Assembly: GCA_029204225.1 (NCBI GenBank)
Contig: CM055108.1
Location: forward strand, 10,328,293-10,392,292
DNA length: 64,000 bases
Source of the DNA: Diphasiastrum complanatum
Taxonomy: Eukaryota > Streptophyta > Lycopodiopsida > Lycopodiales > Lycopodiaceae
Reading direction: 5' to 3'
This document shows positions 1 to 10,640 of this stretch, piece after piece. The notes under the pieces were generated by a model. That model had not been told where the DNA came from. It worked only from the letters and a program-made list of their open reading frames with translations, and searched no databases. Both the position numbers and the translations under genes were made by a program. Positions within the stretch are counted from its first letter, which is position 1; each line of letters opens with the position of its first letter.

Positions 1-763
1 TTGACTTGATCTTGGTTAAGTGAGCTTTGCCATAACCACCATCCTTCCTTGAAAATGTGTTGATCTTCAGCAGCTTGTTCTTTTGCTTGTATTCTCTAGC
101 AATAAGAACATCATGTAGAGTCTCCAAAGATAGCAGCTCCTCCTTGATAGCATAAGATTGCACAAAATTTGTATACTCTTTCCTAAGTCCATTGAGGAAT
201 ACTTGAACAAGTTCACTGTTCTCTAGAGTATCTCCTATGCATGTTATCTCTCTGTGAAGATCTTTAACTCTCATTATAAAACTTGAAGCACTTTCATCAA
301 CTCTTTGAAAACTAGAAAATATATGATTTCTAAGAGTAAACAGTCTTCATGTGATCTTCGTTTCATGAATGGACTTAAGGATATTCCAAGCCTCCTTGGC
401 TGAGGTGCATGGACTTATTTCTCTCAACATCTCATCAGAGATATTGATCTTGATGATATGAAGAGCAATTCTTGCTCTCTTCTTGAATCTATGAGCCTCA
501 TCATAAGCTTCAAGTTCAGCTTCAATTCTTGATACAATGTCCATTATACCATAAAGAATCAACAAAGATTCTATCCTATCCTTCCAAACTGAATAGTTGG
601 AGGTATCTAGTCTCTCACTAGTTTCAAAGAGAAAATCTCCTACAAATGCCATGAATGTGAAGACTCTTTGTAATTTGGACAACAAAATGGAATTGAATTG
701 TTTTTTCTCTTTCAATCTAGAATCTAACATGCAAAGTTGATCCAACCTATTGAGATCATGCAA
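1..763 (-). pseudogene. Ty1/copia gag fragment, frameshifted and cut by the window edge
   Basis: This encodes the retrotransposon Gag (UBN2-type) protein that packages copia RNA. The minus strand starts near 763 and has the family's opening pattern, a serine-rich 'TSERLDTSNYSVWKDRIESL' stretch followed by 'REISPCTSAKEAWNILKSI'. The first frame stops at about 347. The protein continues in another frame from about 345 down to position 1 with 'ESASSFIMRVKDLHREI' and 'LENSELVQVFLNGLRKEY', so there is one frameshift near 350. The zinc knuckle would lie beyond the left edge. The upstream primer site (1417-1428) and LTR (1429-2270) share its orientation and probably belong to the same element. A decayed transposon gene is the firm reading. 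Confidence 0.85.
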
Positions 764-1416
764 CAGCTATGTGAGACCTATCTCACAACAAAGAACCAAT
801 CAGCTTGAATTTGGATCTAGCCTCTATCTACTGATGAAGCACTTATAGTTTTGATGTCAAAATTTTCCACGAGTTTCAAATGAATGAAAAACACACTAGA
901 AACACACATTCAACTCAAAACACAACCCTTTGTGTGAAATGATGTGACTATGACAACAAAAACTTGTCTCATCCAATTCTATCTTTGATTGAGTACCAAA
1001 CCTGTGAATAATGAATCATGCATGCAATATAATCAATTCAAAAAGTGTCCACTCGGGTTTTGGATCTCTCTCTACCCTTCTTTAAGAGCTTATAACTCCT
1101 ACTAGGTTCATCAGAATGAACTGAAACCAATTGCAATGGAAAGATGGCTCTTCTAGCTTTCCAACAAGCTATAATATCAGTACCTTTGGATCTAATATGA
1201 AGGAGATAAAATGAAATGATGTATTCTGGTTTTCACACATGTGAAAAGTCAGAATTCCGTACATCCTCTGTTCTGGACTGAAAATATTAGTTCTAACCTC
1301 ATTCATCCAAAAACTGTTCAAGAATAATAGCAAAAAAGTGCTAAATAGCTTCCTAGCTTGAATTCTCAAAAAATTCTTCATACACTTGATGTTAGTAGCA
1401 TTAAAAGCATGGTATG

Positions 1417-1428
1417 GCTCTGATACCA
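1417..1428 (-). promoter_or_regulatory. Copia primer-binding site (initiator tRNA-Met type)
   Basis: The minus strand reads TGGTATCAGAGC, the standard plant copia primer site complementary to initiator tRNA-Met. It lies directly against the LTR end at 1429 and upstream of the minus-strand gag at 1-763. The 650 bp between the site and gag is untranslated leader with no convincing gene. Confidence 0.85.
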
Positions 1429-2270
1429 TGTGAAAAATCCAGCAAATTCACAGGTGTGGGGAACCACAAGGAATGTGTGAATGTTCTTTACCATGCTTTG
1501 TGGTGGCACACAGATCACCTGTAGAGCAATCCTGCAGTCTACCAACAGATTTGAGGCTAGAGCACAATCTAGAATGCTACAGATCAAAGCAATACTAATT
1601 CCTCACAAATAGAGAGAATACATAAGCAAAATAATGTATGAAGAAGACACAAAATCCGAGTTAGAGAGAGAGAGAGAGAGCAATTACAAGCAAAATAGCA
1701 TGAGATCCAATTTTGACATTATGATATTACCAAGGCTTGATTCATCATTAGATATGAATGAGAACCATATGTACATATATAGGAGAGCCAAAATTTGTGG
1801 TACTATTTGCATTCAATGCATATCCTACACCTATTCAAGTGTAAACTATTACCATATTGACACCTAATAGCTTGCATGCTAAAATTGCACCTAACTCCTA
1901 CCTACTTTGTCCAAATGTCAAATTCTCAACTATGAACCTACAAAACTACATTTATGTGTCCAATAGTATATTTGCATGCCTTGCATGTGACTTCCCTAGA
2001 TGACTTGGACATGTGTAGAACATGTATACTGACTTGCATGATGCAGGCATGCACACTAACTGACTTTGCATGTCATCTAGTTTTATGCATGTCAAACTCA
2101 CCCTAATTTACAAGGTCATGTGCTCAATTCACATACCTTTGATATATACAATGGAACAAGTGAAATACAAACATCTAGTCATTGTGTATGTCATGTAGCT
2201 CGAGTTTGTACATGATAGAGAATGATATGTACAACTTGTAAATGCACAAGCAAGATGATTTTCCTCATCA
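1429..2270 (-). repeat. 5' LTR of minus-strand copia element
   Basis: The repeat begins with TG on the plus strand next to the primer site and ends at CA near 2270 (read on the minus strand as TGATGAGGAAAATC...). It contains a short GA tract at 1660-1681. Its segments 'catgccttgcatgt' and 'catgtagctcgagtt' recur in the same order at 39770-39900, so the decayed LTR at about 39060-39970 is a relative. The outer boundary is judged only from the TG..CA ends. Confidence 0.7.
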
Positions 2271-2438
2271 ACCCCTATAGGCAAGTTGGATGGCTTTTTA
2301 TTCTTCACAAAACCTAGTGGTTTGTTGGTGTGCTTGAGTGTGAGTCAAGTACAGGGTAGCAGGGATATGCATAACATCTTTTGGATACTCCAAACATTGC
2401 TACCGATTGTATTTCTTTGCTTCTATCATATTTGAGCT

Positions 2439-2910
2439 TAAGGGAGAGAGTTGAAAATTAAGTTCAGTCTGATTCAGTTGTATAAGCTCTAAATGTGATA
2501 TTGTAATTAGTGTACAGTCAATTTGGTTTACTATATATGGTTGTATTTGGGACATGACCCACTATCATTATATCAGTCGACACTGATCTTGTATCCGGCT
2601 ACTTGGGTTAGCCGAATAGCGATACTGCGAAGAAAAATTAGCCTGTACAGAGTTACATACAGTGTATGTTGTACTTGGGGGCATGTCCCAAGTTTGTCGG
2701 TCGAATTTGGCCATATCGAGCCCCGACCTTAGTTTGACAGGTGGTAGGCCAATTTTAGGACACCTGCCTTTTCATGCAGTTTGTGAATAGTCTATATGTA
2801 CAGTGTTTTTTTGTAATCTAACAACTTTTGTTGTGCCATCTATGAGAGCTTTTGAGGAGTGGCTATGGTGACTGTGTGATGTGATCTGCATATTGCTCTA
2901 GATTATATCA
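2439..2910 (+). repeat. Candidate polypurine tract and 3' LTR of a plus-strand copia element
   Basis: A purine run (AAGGGAGAGAG, about 2439-2450) is followed by TG at 2452, and the sequence runs to CA at about 2910, just before an RNase H fragment begins. Inside are two imperfect copies of 'tatatggttgtatttgggacatg' (near 2530 and 2665). No coding sequence of this element is recognisable in 2271-2438. The call rests on the PPT/TG..CA layout alone. Confidence 0.45.
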
Positions 2911-3451
2911 GAATTTCAACTATTGGAACTCCAGATTTTGACATATTGTATGAGGGATCATCACCCAAATTTTTTGGATTTTCAGATTTGAACTATGCTG
3001 GAGATATAATGAATAGGAAATCCATTAGTTCTCATTGTATTTTCATAGGTGATGGAGCTATATCACGGATGTCAAAGAAACAAGCCACTATCTCATTGTC
3101 AGCTAGTGAGGCCGAGTACAAAGCTCTTACACATTGCACAAAGGAAATGGTATGGATCAAGAGGATGATCAAGGATCTTCACTTGATGTTCAGAGAGCCC
3201 AATCATCTTTTGTGACAATCTATCAGCCCAAAGGTTGGCAACCAATCCTATCTTTCATGCTAGGAGCAAGCATATTGAGGTGGCATAAGCAAGTCATGGC
3301 AAAGGAAGTGGAGCTTCAACATCTATCCTCAAGGGAATGTGTAGCTGATATCTTCACCAAAGCATTGGGAAAGGACTTGTTCATGAAGCATATGACTTCA
3401 CTTGGAGTGTTTTCAAAGTCTATGCTTAAACTAGTTGAAGAGAGAGTGTGA
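2911..3451 (+). pseudogene. Copia RNase H fragment (3' end of pol)
   Basis: This is the end of the copia polyprotein that degrades template RNA during reverse transcription. The frame opens with 'TPDFDILYEGSS', then shows the typical 'GFSDLNYAGD', 'KSISSHCIFIG' and 'SLSASEAEYKALTHCTKEMVWIKRM' blocks. A frameshift near 3205-3260 separates this from the C-terminal 'SSRECVADIFTKALGKDLF', and another frame shows the lost 'NPIFHARSKHIEV' block between them. It is truncated at the 5' side by the LTR-like sequence ending at about 2910. The stop overlaps the start of the following LTR. Confidence 0.85.
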
Positions 3452-3916
3452 AAGATTTCAACTAGTTTTGTTATTTTGGTCATATTTGTGTCTTTGGCAA
3501 TTGAGGCCAATTTTCATATTAGACTTAGAGTTTGACTTTTCAAAGTTATATTATTCTAAAAGCATTTGAATAAACACTTTTGGAAAATGTGGGAAACTAT
3601 GGAACACGAGTTTTAGAGATTCAAGCTTTAATTAGAATCTACTCCTCATTAATGCTAGGTTTTTCATTCTCGAGGGAAACCAAAGTTCAAAGTTAGGTGT
3701 GGCCCTATTATAAAAGGATGTAACTCATGGGACGAGAAAAAATTCTCTATCTCTTATCTCATTCATGCTTGTACATGGTTCTCTTTGGGTTTTACTATCT
3801 ATTGGTGCACTATACTTGTGATATATTGCAATTTTGTGTGTAGAATGCTCATTAAATGCTATTCCTAGACCCACACTTATGAAATACAGTAGCTTACTGT
3901 TTTTGTATGGACAACA
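3447..3916 (+). repeat. 3' LTR of the plus-strand copia element
   Basis: A purine-rich stretch (GAAGAGAGAG) directly precedes TGTGAAAGATTTC at 3447, and the repeat closes near ACAACA at 3911-3916. A TATA-like motif, CTATTATAAAAGG, lies near 3707-3719, as expected for an LTR promoter in plus orientation. The right boundary is approximate. Confidence 0.65.
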
Positions 3917-5050
3917 GCATTAGCTTATGTTTTGATTGATGTTTGATCAAGATCTATTAGACTTTGCATCTCATTCATAGTGTAGATGTTGATTTTTCTA
4001 CATTGGCAAGATTGGTGAGTTGCTTGTTTTTCTTACCAAAGATGAAAGGGATATTTTGGATCTTAATGATCCAAAATTCTTCACACAATCAGCCTAGTTA
4101 CGAAACTTGAAACTAATAATCTATGCACAACAATCGCAAATAGGAACTCTCGGTCTGGTACATTCAAAGCAAGTGAGACTTCAATGTTCTATGAGATTAA
4201 AAAAATTGTTGGACTAGTGTGGCACATTTTGCTAAGTAAAGAAGTAGAATGATTAAGCAGCAATCTAATTAAGCCGCAAATCACCTAGAAAAAACTCAAA
4301 AATGCTACTATTCGTCCTCAGAACAACAAACCTCGGAATAGGTCATGGTATATTGTTTGAAACAAATCGACTTACTCAAATTCTCATGATTTGAAATAGT
4401 TTGATTTTAAATCAAATAAGATCTATTCCAGCTCTTACAAAAAGATCTTGGACCCGAGTGAGTCTATTAGGGGTGATTGCACATGGAAATCAAGACTTCA
4501 AATCTGAATGCAAATTACGCCAATGGATTTCACTATATTAGGAGTGATTAGAATTGAACTCAATATTTGTGTGTCCATTTTTTTGTGATTTGGACAAGGT
4601 AAAAAGTTTCAAGACTCTTGACATTGGATAAGAGTGAATCATTTTTCGTAATGAAGAACTTTGTGGCACTCATCCTATCGCTCACTATTTATTGGCCAAA
4701 CTATACTTGATGTGCCATAAGGGTCAAAGATTAAAGCATTAGACTATGCAATTGTTGAGATTAGGAATCAATTGTTTTCTTAGGCCAACTATGGAGTTCG
4801 CCAGTGGCTTCAGAAAAATATTTTCTAAGAAGTCCCTCGAATCAAGGACAAACGTAATCAAGAAGGGAGCATTAGGGCTTCAAGGTGGTAAAAGATTAAA
4901 AAAAATGTTGCATTGTTGAGTCACATTTTATTCATTTTGATGTATCAACTGGGGTGGGAGTTTTGCTAATCTAGATATATCAGTTGAGGTGGTAATAATC
5001 TAGCATTGTTAAGGCACAATTTTCTAATGTTTATCAGAGATATGTTTCTG
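3917..5050. other. No recognisable gene
   Basis: AT-rich sequence with stops in all frames. I see no domain, tRNA or repeat array in it. It may be old element sequence decayed beyond recognition by eye. Confidence 0.5.
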
Positions 5051-5054
5051 AAAT

Positions 5055-5200
5055 GTAAAAATTTATGAGCAGAGGTCGAAATGCACCTTAGACTAGGTGA
5101 TGGTATACTACCTTAAACAGATCCACATATTCTGAGGTCTATTCCGACCTCTATTGATTTCCACCCTAGTTGATAGATCTACCCATTATCAATAGATATA
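5055..5200 (+). repeat. Dispersed 'GAGGTCGGAA' repeat, copy 1
   Basis: The stretch 'tttatgagcagaggtcgaaatgc...gatggta...cacatattctgaggtctattccgacctc...ccaccc' matches 33987-34097 block by block with small changes. The core is an imperfect inverted pair (AGGTCGAAAT and ATTCCGACCT). Diverged relatives lie at 5605-5660 and 6240-6345. I could not find element ends. Confidence 0.6.
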
Positions 5201-5869
5201 TCATATAAAAGTAGAGATATGTTTCTAAAATGTGTAGACCTATGTTCATAAATCCTAATGTAAATAAAATTGATTGTAGTCCTTCACTAAAAAATGTGGA
5301 TCTACAGCAAAAAAAATAGGAGAGAAACTGCTACAAAACTATACAAGTACCTAGATCTACTACTAATTGTGCTACTCAGTTGCTTGGATTGTGTTTGAGC
5401 CAAAAAATCAACATACAAACCTGCAAAACAGAACCATTACAATTTTTACTTAAGTTACTACAGCAAAAACTCATATAACTATTCCCTCATGGGAAAAAAA
5501 TAGATCTACTCATCACAATTGAAGAATTTGTTGAAAAAACACCTAAGCTTTACAAATCTATCAAAAAATTCACACATCCGTCATTTGAAAGCTCAAAAAA
5601 AATCTAATGGGAGGTCAGAATAGACACTGATATACTATTCAAAACAACATCGCGTATTCTGACCCTGTCAATACTTGGGATCTGCTACCGAATGTGCACC
5701 TCAACTATTTTGATGGTGATCTGTCCAAAAATCAACAAAGAAATTTAAAAACAGAAACCAATATTGAAGTTTGTTAAGTATATTACCACAAAATATATTT
5801 CTACAACAATTTAAATTTTACAAAACAAATCTAAAAAAACCAAATCTAGTCAAAGCAAAAACTAAATTT

Positions 5870-6050
5870 ACACAAAGAACAACAAAGATCCATATGCAAA
5901 TCTGTATATGCACCAAAAAAACTAAATATAGAACAGATGAATAGAAGATTTGACATCGGAATACCCATTGGAATAGGTGCTGCTTTAACAAATTCCACAG
6001 GTGCGACCTATTCAGATGGGCATTCCGATAAACAAGAGCAAGATGAGCAA
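5870..6050 (-). repeat. Dispersed repeat shared with 58430-58590 in opposite orientation
   Basis: Read on the minus strand, this segment closely matches plus-strand 58430-58590. Shared blocks are 'gatctttgttgttctttg', 'caaatttgcagatggatc'-like, 'attccgatgtc' and 'gtttgttaaagcagc'. Translations of both copies share 'QIFxxxVL' and 'IFVVLC', which reflects the DNA match and does not imply a protein. It is probably a non-autonomous or decayed mobile element. Confidence 0.55.
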
Positions 6051-6229
6051 TAACAAAAGGAACAATCAAATGTGAGGAGAATAAAGAGAGAGGAGGATAA
6101 AGAGGGTGAGGAAGGATCAACAAACAAGAGAGAGGACAAAGACAATATGTATGTCCCTTGATACCATCACCCACACCTCTTCCTTTTTCGAAAATGTCGC
6201 GGCAACGGTCAGAGATTTCAAAATTATAA

Positions 6230-6345
6230 AAAAATCTGTCTGAGCCTCGGTATACCTCTCAAATTAGCTTCAATATTTCGAGGTCTGTTTCGAGGCCCCA
6301 ACTAAATTAGATTTAATGTTTCGTGGTCTTTGTTCCGAGGTGTAT
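6230..6345 (+). repeat. Diverged member of the 'GAGGTC' palindromic repeat family
   Basis: Contains 'gagcctcggtatacctc', 'atatttcgaggtctgtttcgaggc' and 'atgtttcgtggtctttgttccgagg', variants of the words seen at 5055-5200 and 33987-34097. A separate cluster of 'ccttcgtc'/'gacgaagg' words follows at 6660-6740. Confidence 0.45.
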
Positions 6346-6779
6346 CTGAGACCAGCACTAAATGCTAAAATCAACTCAAAAATGTTGCATCCTAAAGTCA
6401 CACAATTATCCAAGATTGTTAGTTTTTTATATTCTCACATTTTGTTAAAGAGTAGTACATTGAACAAAACTATTTTTTATCTGCTATATTATACTCATCT
6501 GGTTAAAAGATTTTATAAGTATCCAAACATTGACGTGATTGGCATCCAACTACTTTTCTTGGGCGTCCAATTTTTGAAATTTGTCTTTTTTCATAAGTAG
6601 TGATTTTGTAAAATAGTAATTTTTCCAGGGTTATTATAGTACCTGGACAAATGATGTCCTTAGACGAAGGATGGACCTTCGTCAGATCTTGAAAACCTTC
6701 GTCGGATCAGTTCAGTACCTCAAAAACCTTCGTCGATATTTTTATAACCTATTTTCATAGTACTAAACATGCCAAACTA

Positions 6780-7745
6780 GTACATTGTCTAATGGACCCT
6801 CCAAATCAACCTCTAAAAGGGCAGAATTCAATTTCATTTTTTACTTGTGCTAGTGGAGCTCTTGCAAAATTTTCCAGCAACCAAAACTTTCCAAATTTTC
6901 TGTACTACCTTATGATATACTCTCGTATCATTTGCCTTCAATTTATATTTTTTCTCATCATGTCTTCCACTTATACCAGTCAGTCTCCGCACTATGTTAT
7001 TCATTGTGGCATTCTGACCAAGATGGACGTCATGGTACTCCCTAGCACAAGCATGGTGCCTCAATGGATGAACCTTGCTGAGCCTTTGCTCACAGCAATG
7101 GGGATCTATGAGCGCATCTTTTCCAGAAAGATCAACATGAATTTTATAACCATGGCCTTTAGAACTTGGACAGAGACCAAATCAAAATTTTATATCACCT
7201 ATCAGATGGCAACCCACAAGCTGCGTGTAACAGAGGCTACCCTTGCAACCATAGGCATATCTTCTGACACACAACCATCATCAACCATAAGCATGCCAAA
7301 ACTGCCATCAAACCATTCGTTGATACCTCTGATGAACTCTACTAGACCAATGACGGCTACCTCATCGAGTCCATTCGAGTTCTTGCTATCTGTGCTGCCG
7401 CTCACCTTCTGTGAACAACTTCTTGATGGTTGGCAACCTCAGAAAGGAGCGCATCTCTTCGCAAACATTGCACCGCATTGTAGATTTCAACTACAAATTA
7501 GGATCCGGACCCTTAGAGCCCTATAATTGGTATAAAATAGTATTCGGAGAATTGAAGAGAGCCATCAAGGAGAATTCCAAACAACAGTTTGTTGCGGGCT
7601 CTCTTCTCTTATCCCTTTTTGTTTTGTACCTAGTTAACAAGGTCCATGGATTCTGTGCTGACAATATTTTATCTGTGTATGAAGACACACCTACTGAGTC
7701 TTCACACCCGATATCCAGTTCTCAACGAAGTCATTATTCTTGACT
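6780..7745 (+). other. Unrecognised region with two overlapping open frames
   Basis: One frame is open for 244 codons (6792-7526) and another for 110 codons (7411-7743), ending just before copia element B. Codon use and composition are more balanced than in the flanking AT-rich DNA. I recognise no domain. The second frame has a hydrophobic stretch around 'SLLLSLFVLYLV' that could span a membrane, and the first has one around 'IICLQFIFFLI'. Both could be chance frames or a shifted remnant of one older gene, and I assign no function. Confidence 0.25.
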
Positions 7746-7779
7746 CGCCTCCCGCGTCATGTTTAGATACAAGAGAGAA

Positions 7780-9883
7780 AAAGTAGGAGCTATTTTTGGT
7801 AATTTTTATATTGTTGAGGGATCTCCAAGATTCCAACCCTAACTTGGTAGGGATGAAAGATCCACCAAAATTAGCATTACAAGGTTTGTGAAGCTTGTGC
7901 TTTATCCAAGGCACATAAGAAGGTGTTTCCTAACTCCATCACAAAGTCATCTCATCCTTTTGAACTCATACACTTGGATGTGCATATTGCTAGCACCAAA
8001 TCTAGTGGAGGTTCATCCATGTTTTTAACCTTCATTGATGACTACTCAAGATATTGTTGGGTGTTCTTACTTTCCTGCAATTCTCAAGTATTTCATACTT
8101 TTGTAATGTTCAAGTTGTTTGTGGAAAATTATCATAATCATAGCATCAAGATTCTTAGAAGTGCCAATGGTGGAGAATTCATCTCCAATGAGTTCAAGGC
8201 CTTTTGTGAGGAGGAAGGGATCAATAAAGAGACCTCTACACTCCTCAACAAAATGGAGTTATTGAAAGAAGGAATAGAACATTATGTGAATGTTCTAAGG
8301 CTTTAAGATTGGATGCTTGTCTGCCCAAATCCTTTTGGGGTGAATCTCTTGTATGTGCAAACTACTTGATGAATAGGGTGTCTTGCAAAGCAATTGAAGG
8401 AAAAACTCCTTATGAGATGTTGTATGTAAAGAAACCCAATCTTAATCACTTGAAAGTTTTTGGGTGTATATGTTATGTGCATGTGCCATTGGAAACAAGA
8501 ACCAAGGAGGATCCATCTTCCACAAGAAGGATCATGCTTGGATATGTAAGCTCAAGCAAGGGCTACAAAATCTACCTCCCATCCTTGAACAAATTTTTTG
8601 TTTCAAGGAATGTTATATTTGATGAACATAATATGCATATGCTTGAAGAAGGCTCAAGTGCTCCAACAATCAAGAAGAAGATGGCCGAGGAGCAAGATCT
8701 TGATTTCGAGGAGGGGCTCATGGAGGAGCAAGCACCAAACCCACCTATCACACCAAGGAGATCTTCAAGGAAAAAACTGGAGCTAGAAGGCTCACATATC
8801 AAGGAAAAGGGAAGCAAGCTAAGGGTATCTCATCCACTTCTTATGCTTTATCTAGTTTTGAAGAACCATCTAATGTTAAAGAAGCATTGAACTCCAAAGA
8901 ATGGTATAAAGCTATGTTGGATGCCTTGATTGAGAATGAAACTTGGTTGCTTGTTGATAGACCTCAAAGGAATGTAATAGGATGCAAGTGGGTCTTCAAG
9001 CTTAAGTTGAATGCAAATGGGAGGCAAGATTAGTTGGAAAAGGTTATGCTCAAGAGAGAGGGATAGACTATGAGGAAACTTTTGCACCCGTGGCCAAGAT
9101 GGTCACAATAAGGCTAATCATTGCACTTGCATCACATTTTGGATGGATCCTATGTCAAATGGATGTCTCTGATGCCTTCTTGAATGGTTTTTTGGAAGAG
9201 GATATCTATATGGAGCAGCCACAAGGGTTCATCAAGCATGGAATGAAGAACAAAGTATGCCATCTCCAAAGAAGCATCTATGGCTTGAAGCAAGCCTCGA
9301 GATCTTGGAATTCAAGATTACATTGCTATCTTATTTCACTTTCTTTTGTTCAAAAAGAATATGATCCCACTCTTTACATTAACTTTGATGATGTTGGTAT
9401 TGTACCTTTACTCATTTATGTAGATGACATCATCATTAGTGGAAATAGTGTTGATGGTATTGAAAAAATCAAGATAGATCTATCCTTAGAGTTCAAGATG
9501 GTAGATCTAGGGTGTCTTCACTTCATCTTAGGCATAGAAGTACTTAGAGGATATGATTTTATCTTTATAAGTCAAGTGAACTATGCTCAAAGTCTTTTGA
9601 AGAAGTTTAAGATGGAAGAATGCAAAAGTGTTGACACACCAATGGAGCAAGATGTAAAAGTGCCAGATGAAGATGATGAAAGATCCTTCATGGACATCAC
9701 TTTGTTTAGGCAACTTATAGGCTCCTTAATGTGGATCACTATAACTAGACCAGATCTTAGCTTTAGTGTATGTAGGTTGAGCCAATCCATGCAAAAACCA
9801 TTGAATATCCATTGAAAAAAGGCTAAGAGGATTCTACGATACATCTCGGGTACATTGGATTTTGGGATTCTATATAGAGGAGG
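7780..9883 (+). pseudogene. Copia element B: integrase, reverse transcriptase, start of RNase H
   Basis: The pol polyprotein of a plus-strand copia element, running from the integrase zinc/core region to RNase H. The integrase core (7923-8306) reads 'HLDVHIA', 'FIDDYSRYCWVFLL' and then 'RSANGGEF', where the usual catalytic Asp of DNGGE is replaced by Ala. A frameshift near 8306 leads to the 'LPKSFWGESLVCANYLMNR' and 'KVFGCICYVHVP' blocks (8309-8890). Two more shifts (near 8850 and 9030) precede RT (9040-9800), with 'WILCQMDVSDAFLNG', 'QASRSWNSRL' and an intact YVDD box (LIYVDDIIISG, near 9415). A stop at 9813 interrupts the link to RNase H. The element ends abruptly at 9883, where the LTR of element A begins inside 'GTLDFGILYRGG', so A inserted into B. 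Confidence 0.9.
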
Positions 9884-10632
9884 TGTGATTAACCTTCATG
9901 TTCATTTCACATGTGTGGATTGTCCACAACATGTACTTGTGATCTCCTAAGATGTGTAGATGCACCAAGATCAAGATTAGATTGAGATTCAAGATCTATC
10001 TTTGATTTTATGGCAAAAACACACTACTACATGCATTCAATCACTTCCAACTCTCACTCACACGTGTGGGAAGTATTAAAAAATTATTCTAAGTAAAAAC
10101 AAGCTGCTCTCCTTGAGTAGAGAGAGAAAATCATCATGAGTTCTAGGGTAGAGAGATAAAGCTAGAAATCCAATTACACTCAAAATGCACTCAATCTCAA
10201 AATCAATTAGATCCAAATGAGGAGTACAATGATACTAGTAGATCCACAAGCTACCACTATGCTTAAATATGATTGGACCACACTTTTGCCACCTCTTAAT
10301 CCTATTGGACCATTGATCCATTCACCTCTAAATTCTATTGGACCATTTTCAAGCAAACCTCAAATTCTATTGGACCTCTCATGGTTCCACCTCTAAATCC
10401 TATTGGACCTCTTAGAATTCATCAAACAAAAGCATTACACTTGTCTACACTCTAATTGGCACGAGTTTAGCCTCTTACTCTACTTTGTCTCAATAGTGGC
10501 ATTACAAGTGGAAATGGATAATTTGCCGTCTATGCCAAATTTGTTCCTATCAACATCCTACACCTAGATGCATGATATAAAAAACATAAGACCCCTATAT
10601 CTAACATAGATAATCTTTTTCAAATCTTCACA
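9884..10632 (-). repeat. 3' LTR of minus-strand copia element A
   Basis: On the minus strand a polypurine tract (AGGAGGAG, 10633-10640) is followed by TGTGAAGATTTG at 10632, and the repeat ends with ...CACA at 9884, inside the RNase H of element B. It is 749 bp long. It contains a 'cacatgtgtgg' palindrome near 9909 and an internal tandem array at about 10286-10412. Confidence 0.75.
10286..10412 (-). repeat. Tandem 'CCTCTAAATYCTATTGGACC' array within an LTR
   Basis: Five or so spaced copies of a roughly 20-base unit based on CTATTGGACC, preceded by 'acctctaaat'/'acctcaaat'. On the minus strand the core reads GGTCCAATAG, which holds a CCAAT box. Copies are 20-45 bp apart. Confidence 0.75.
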
Positions 10633-10640
10633 CTCCTCCT

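Noticed and set aside
1169-1429. Minus-strand 86-codon frame starting at the primer site
   Set aside because: It lies in the copia leader, begins within the primer site, and has no similarity to gag.
5060-6345. CRISPR-like array
   Set aside because: The repeats are few, imperfect and irregularly spaced, with no equal-length spacers. The context is a plant nuclear genome.
9588-9844. Frames antisense to copia RT as separate genes
   Set aside because: They are shadows of the RT/RNase H frame on the plus strand.
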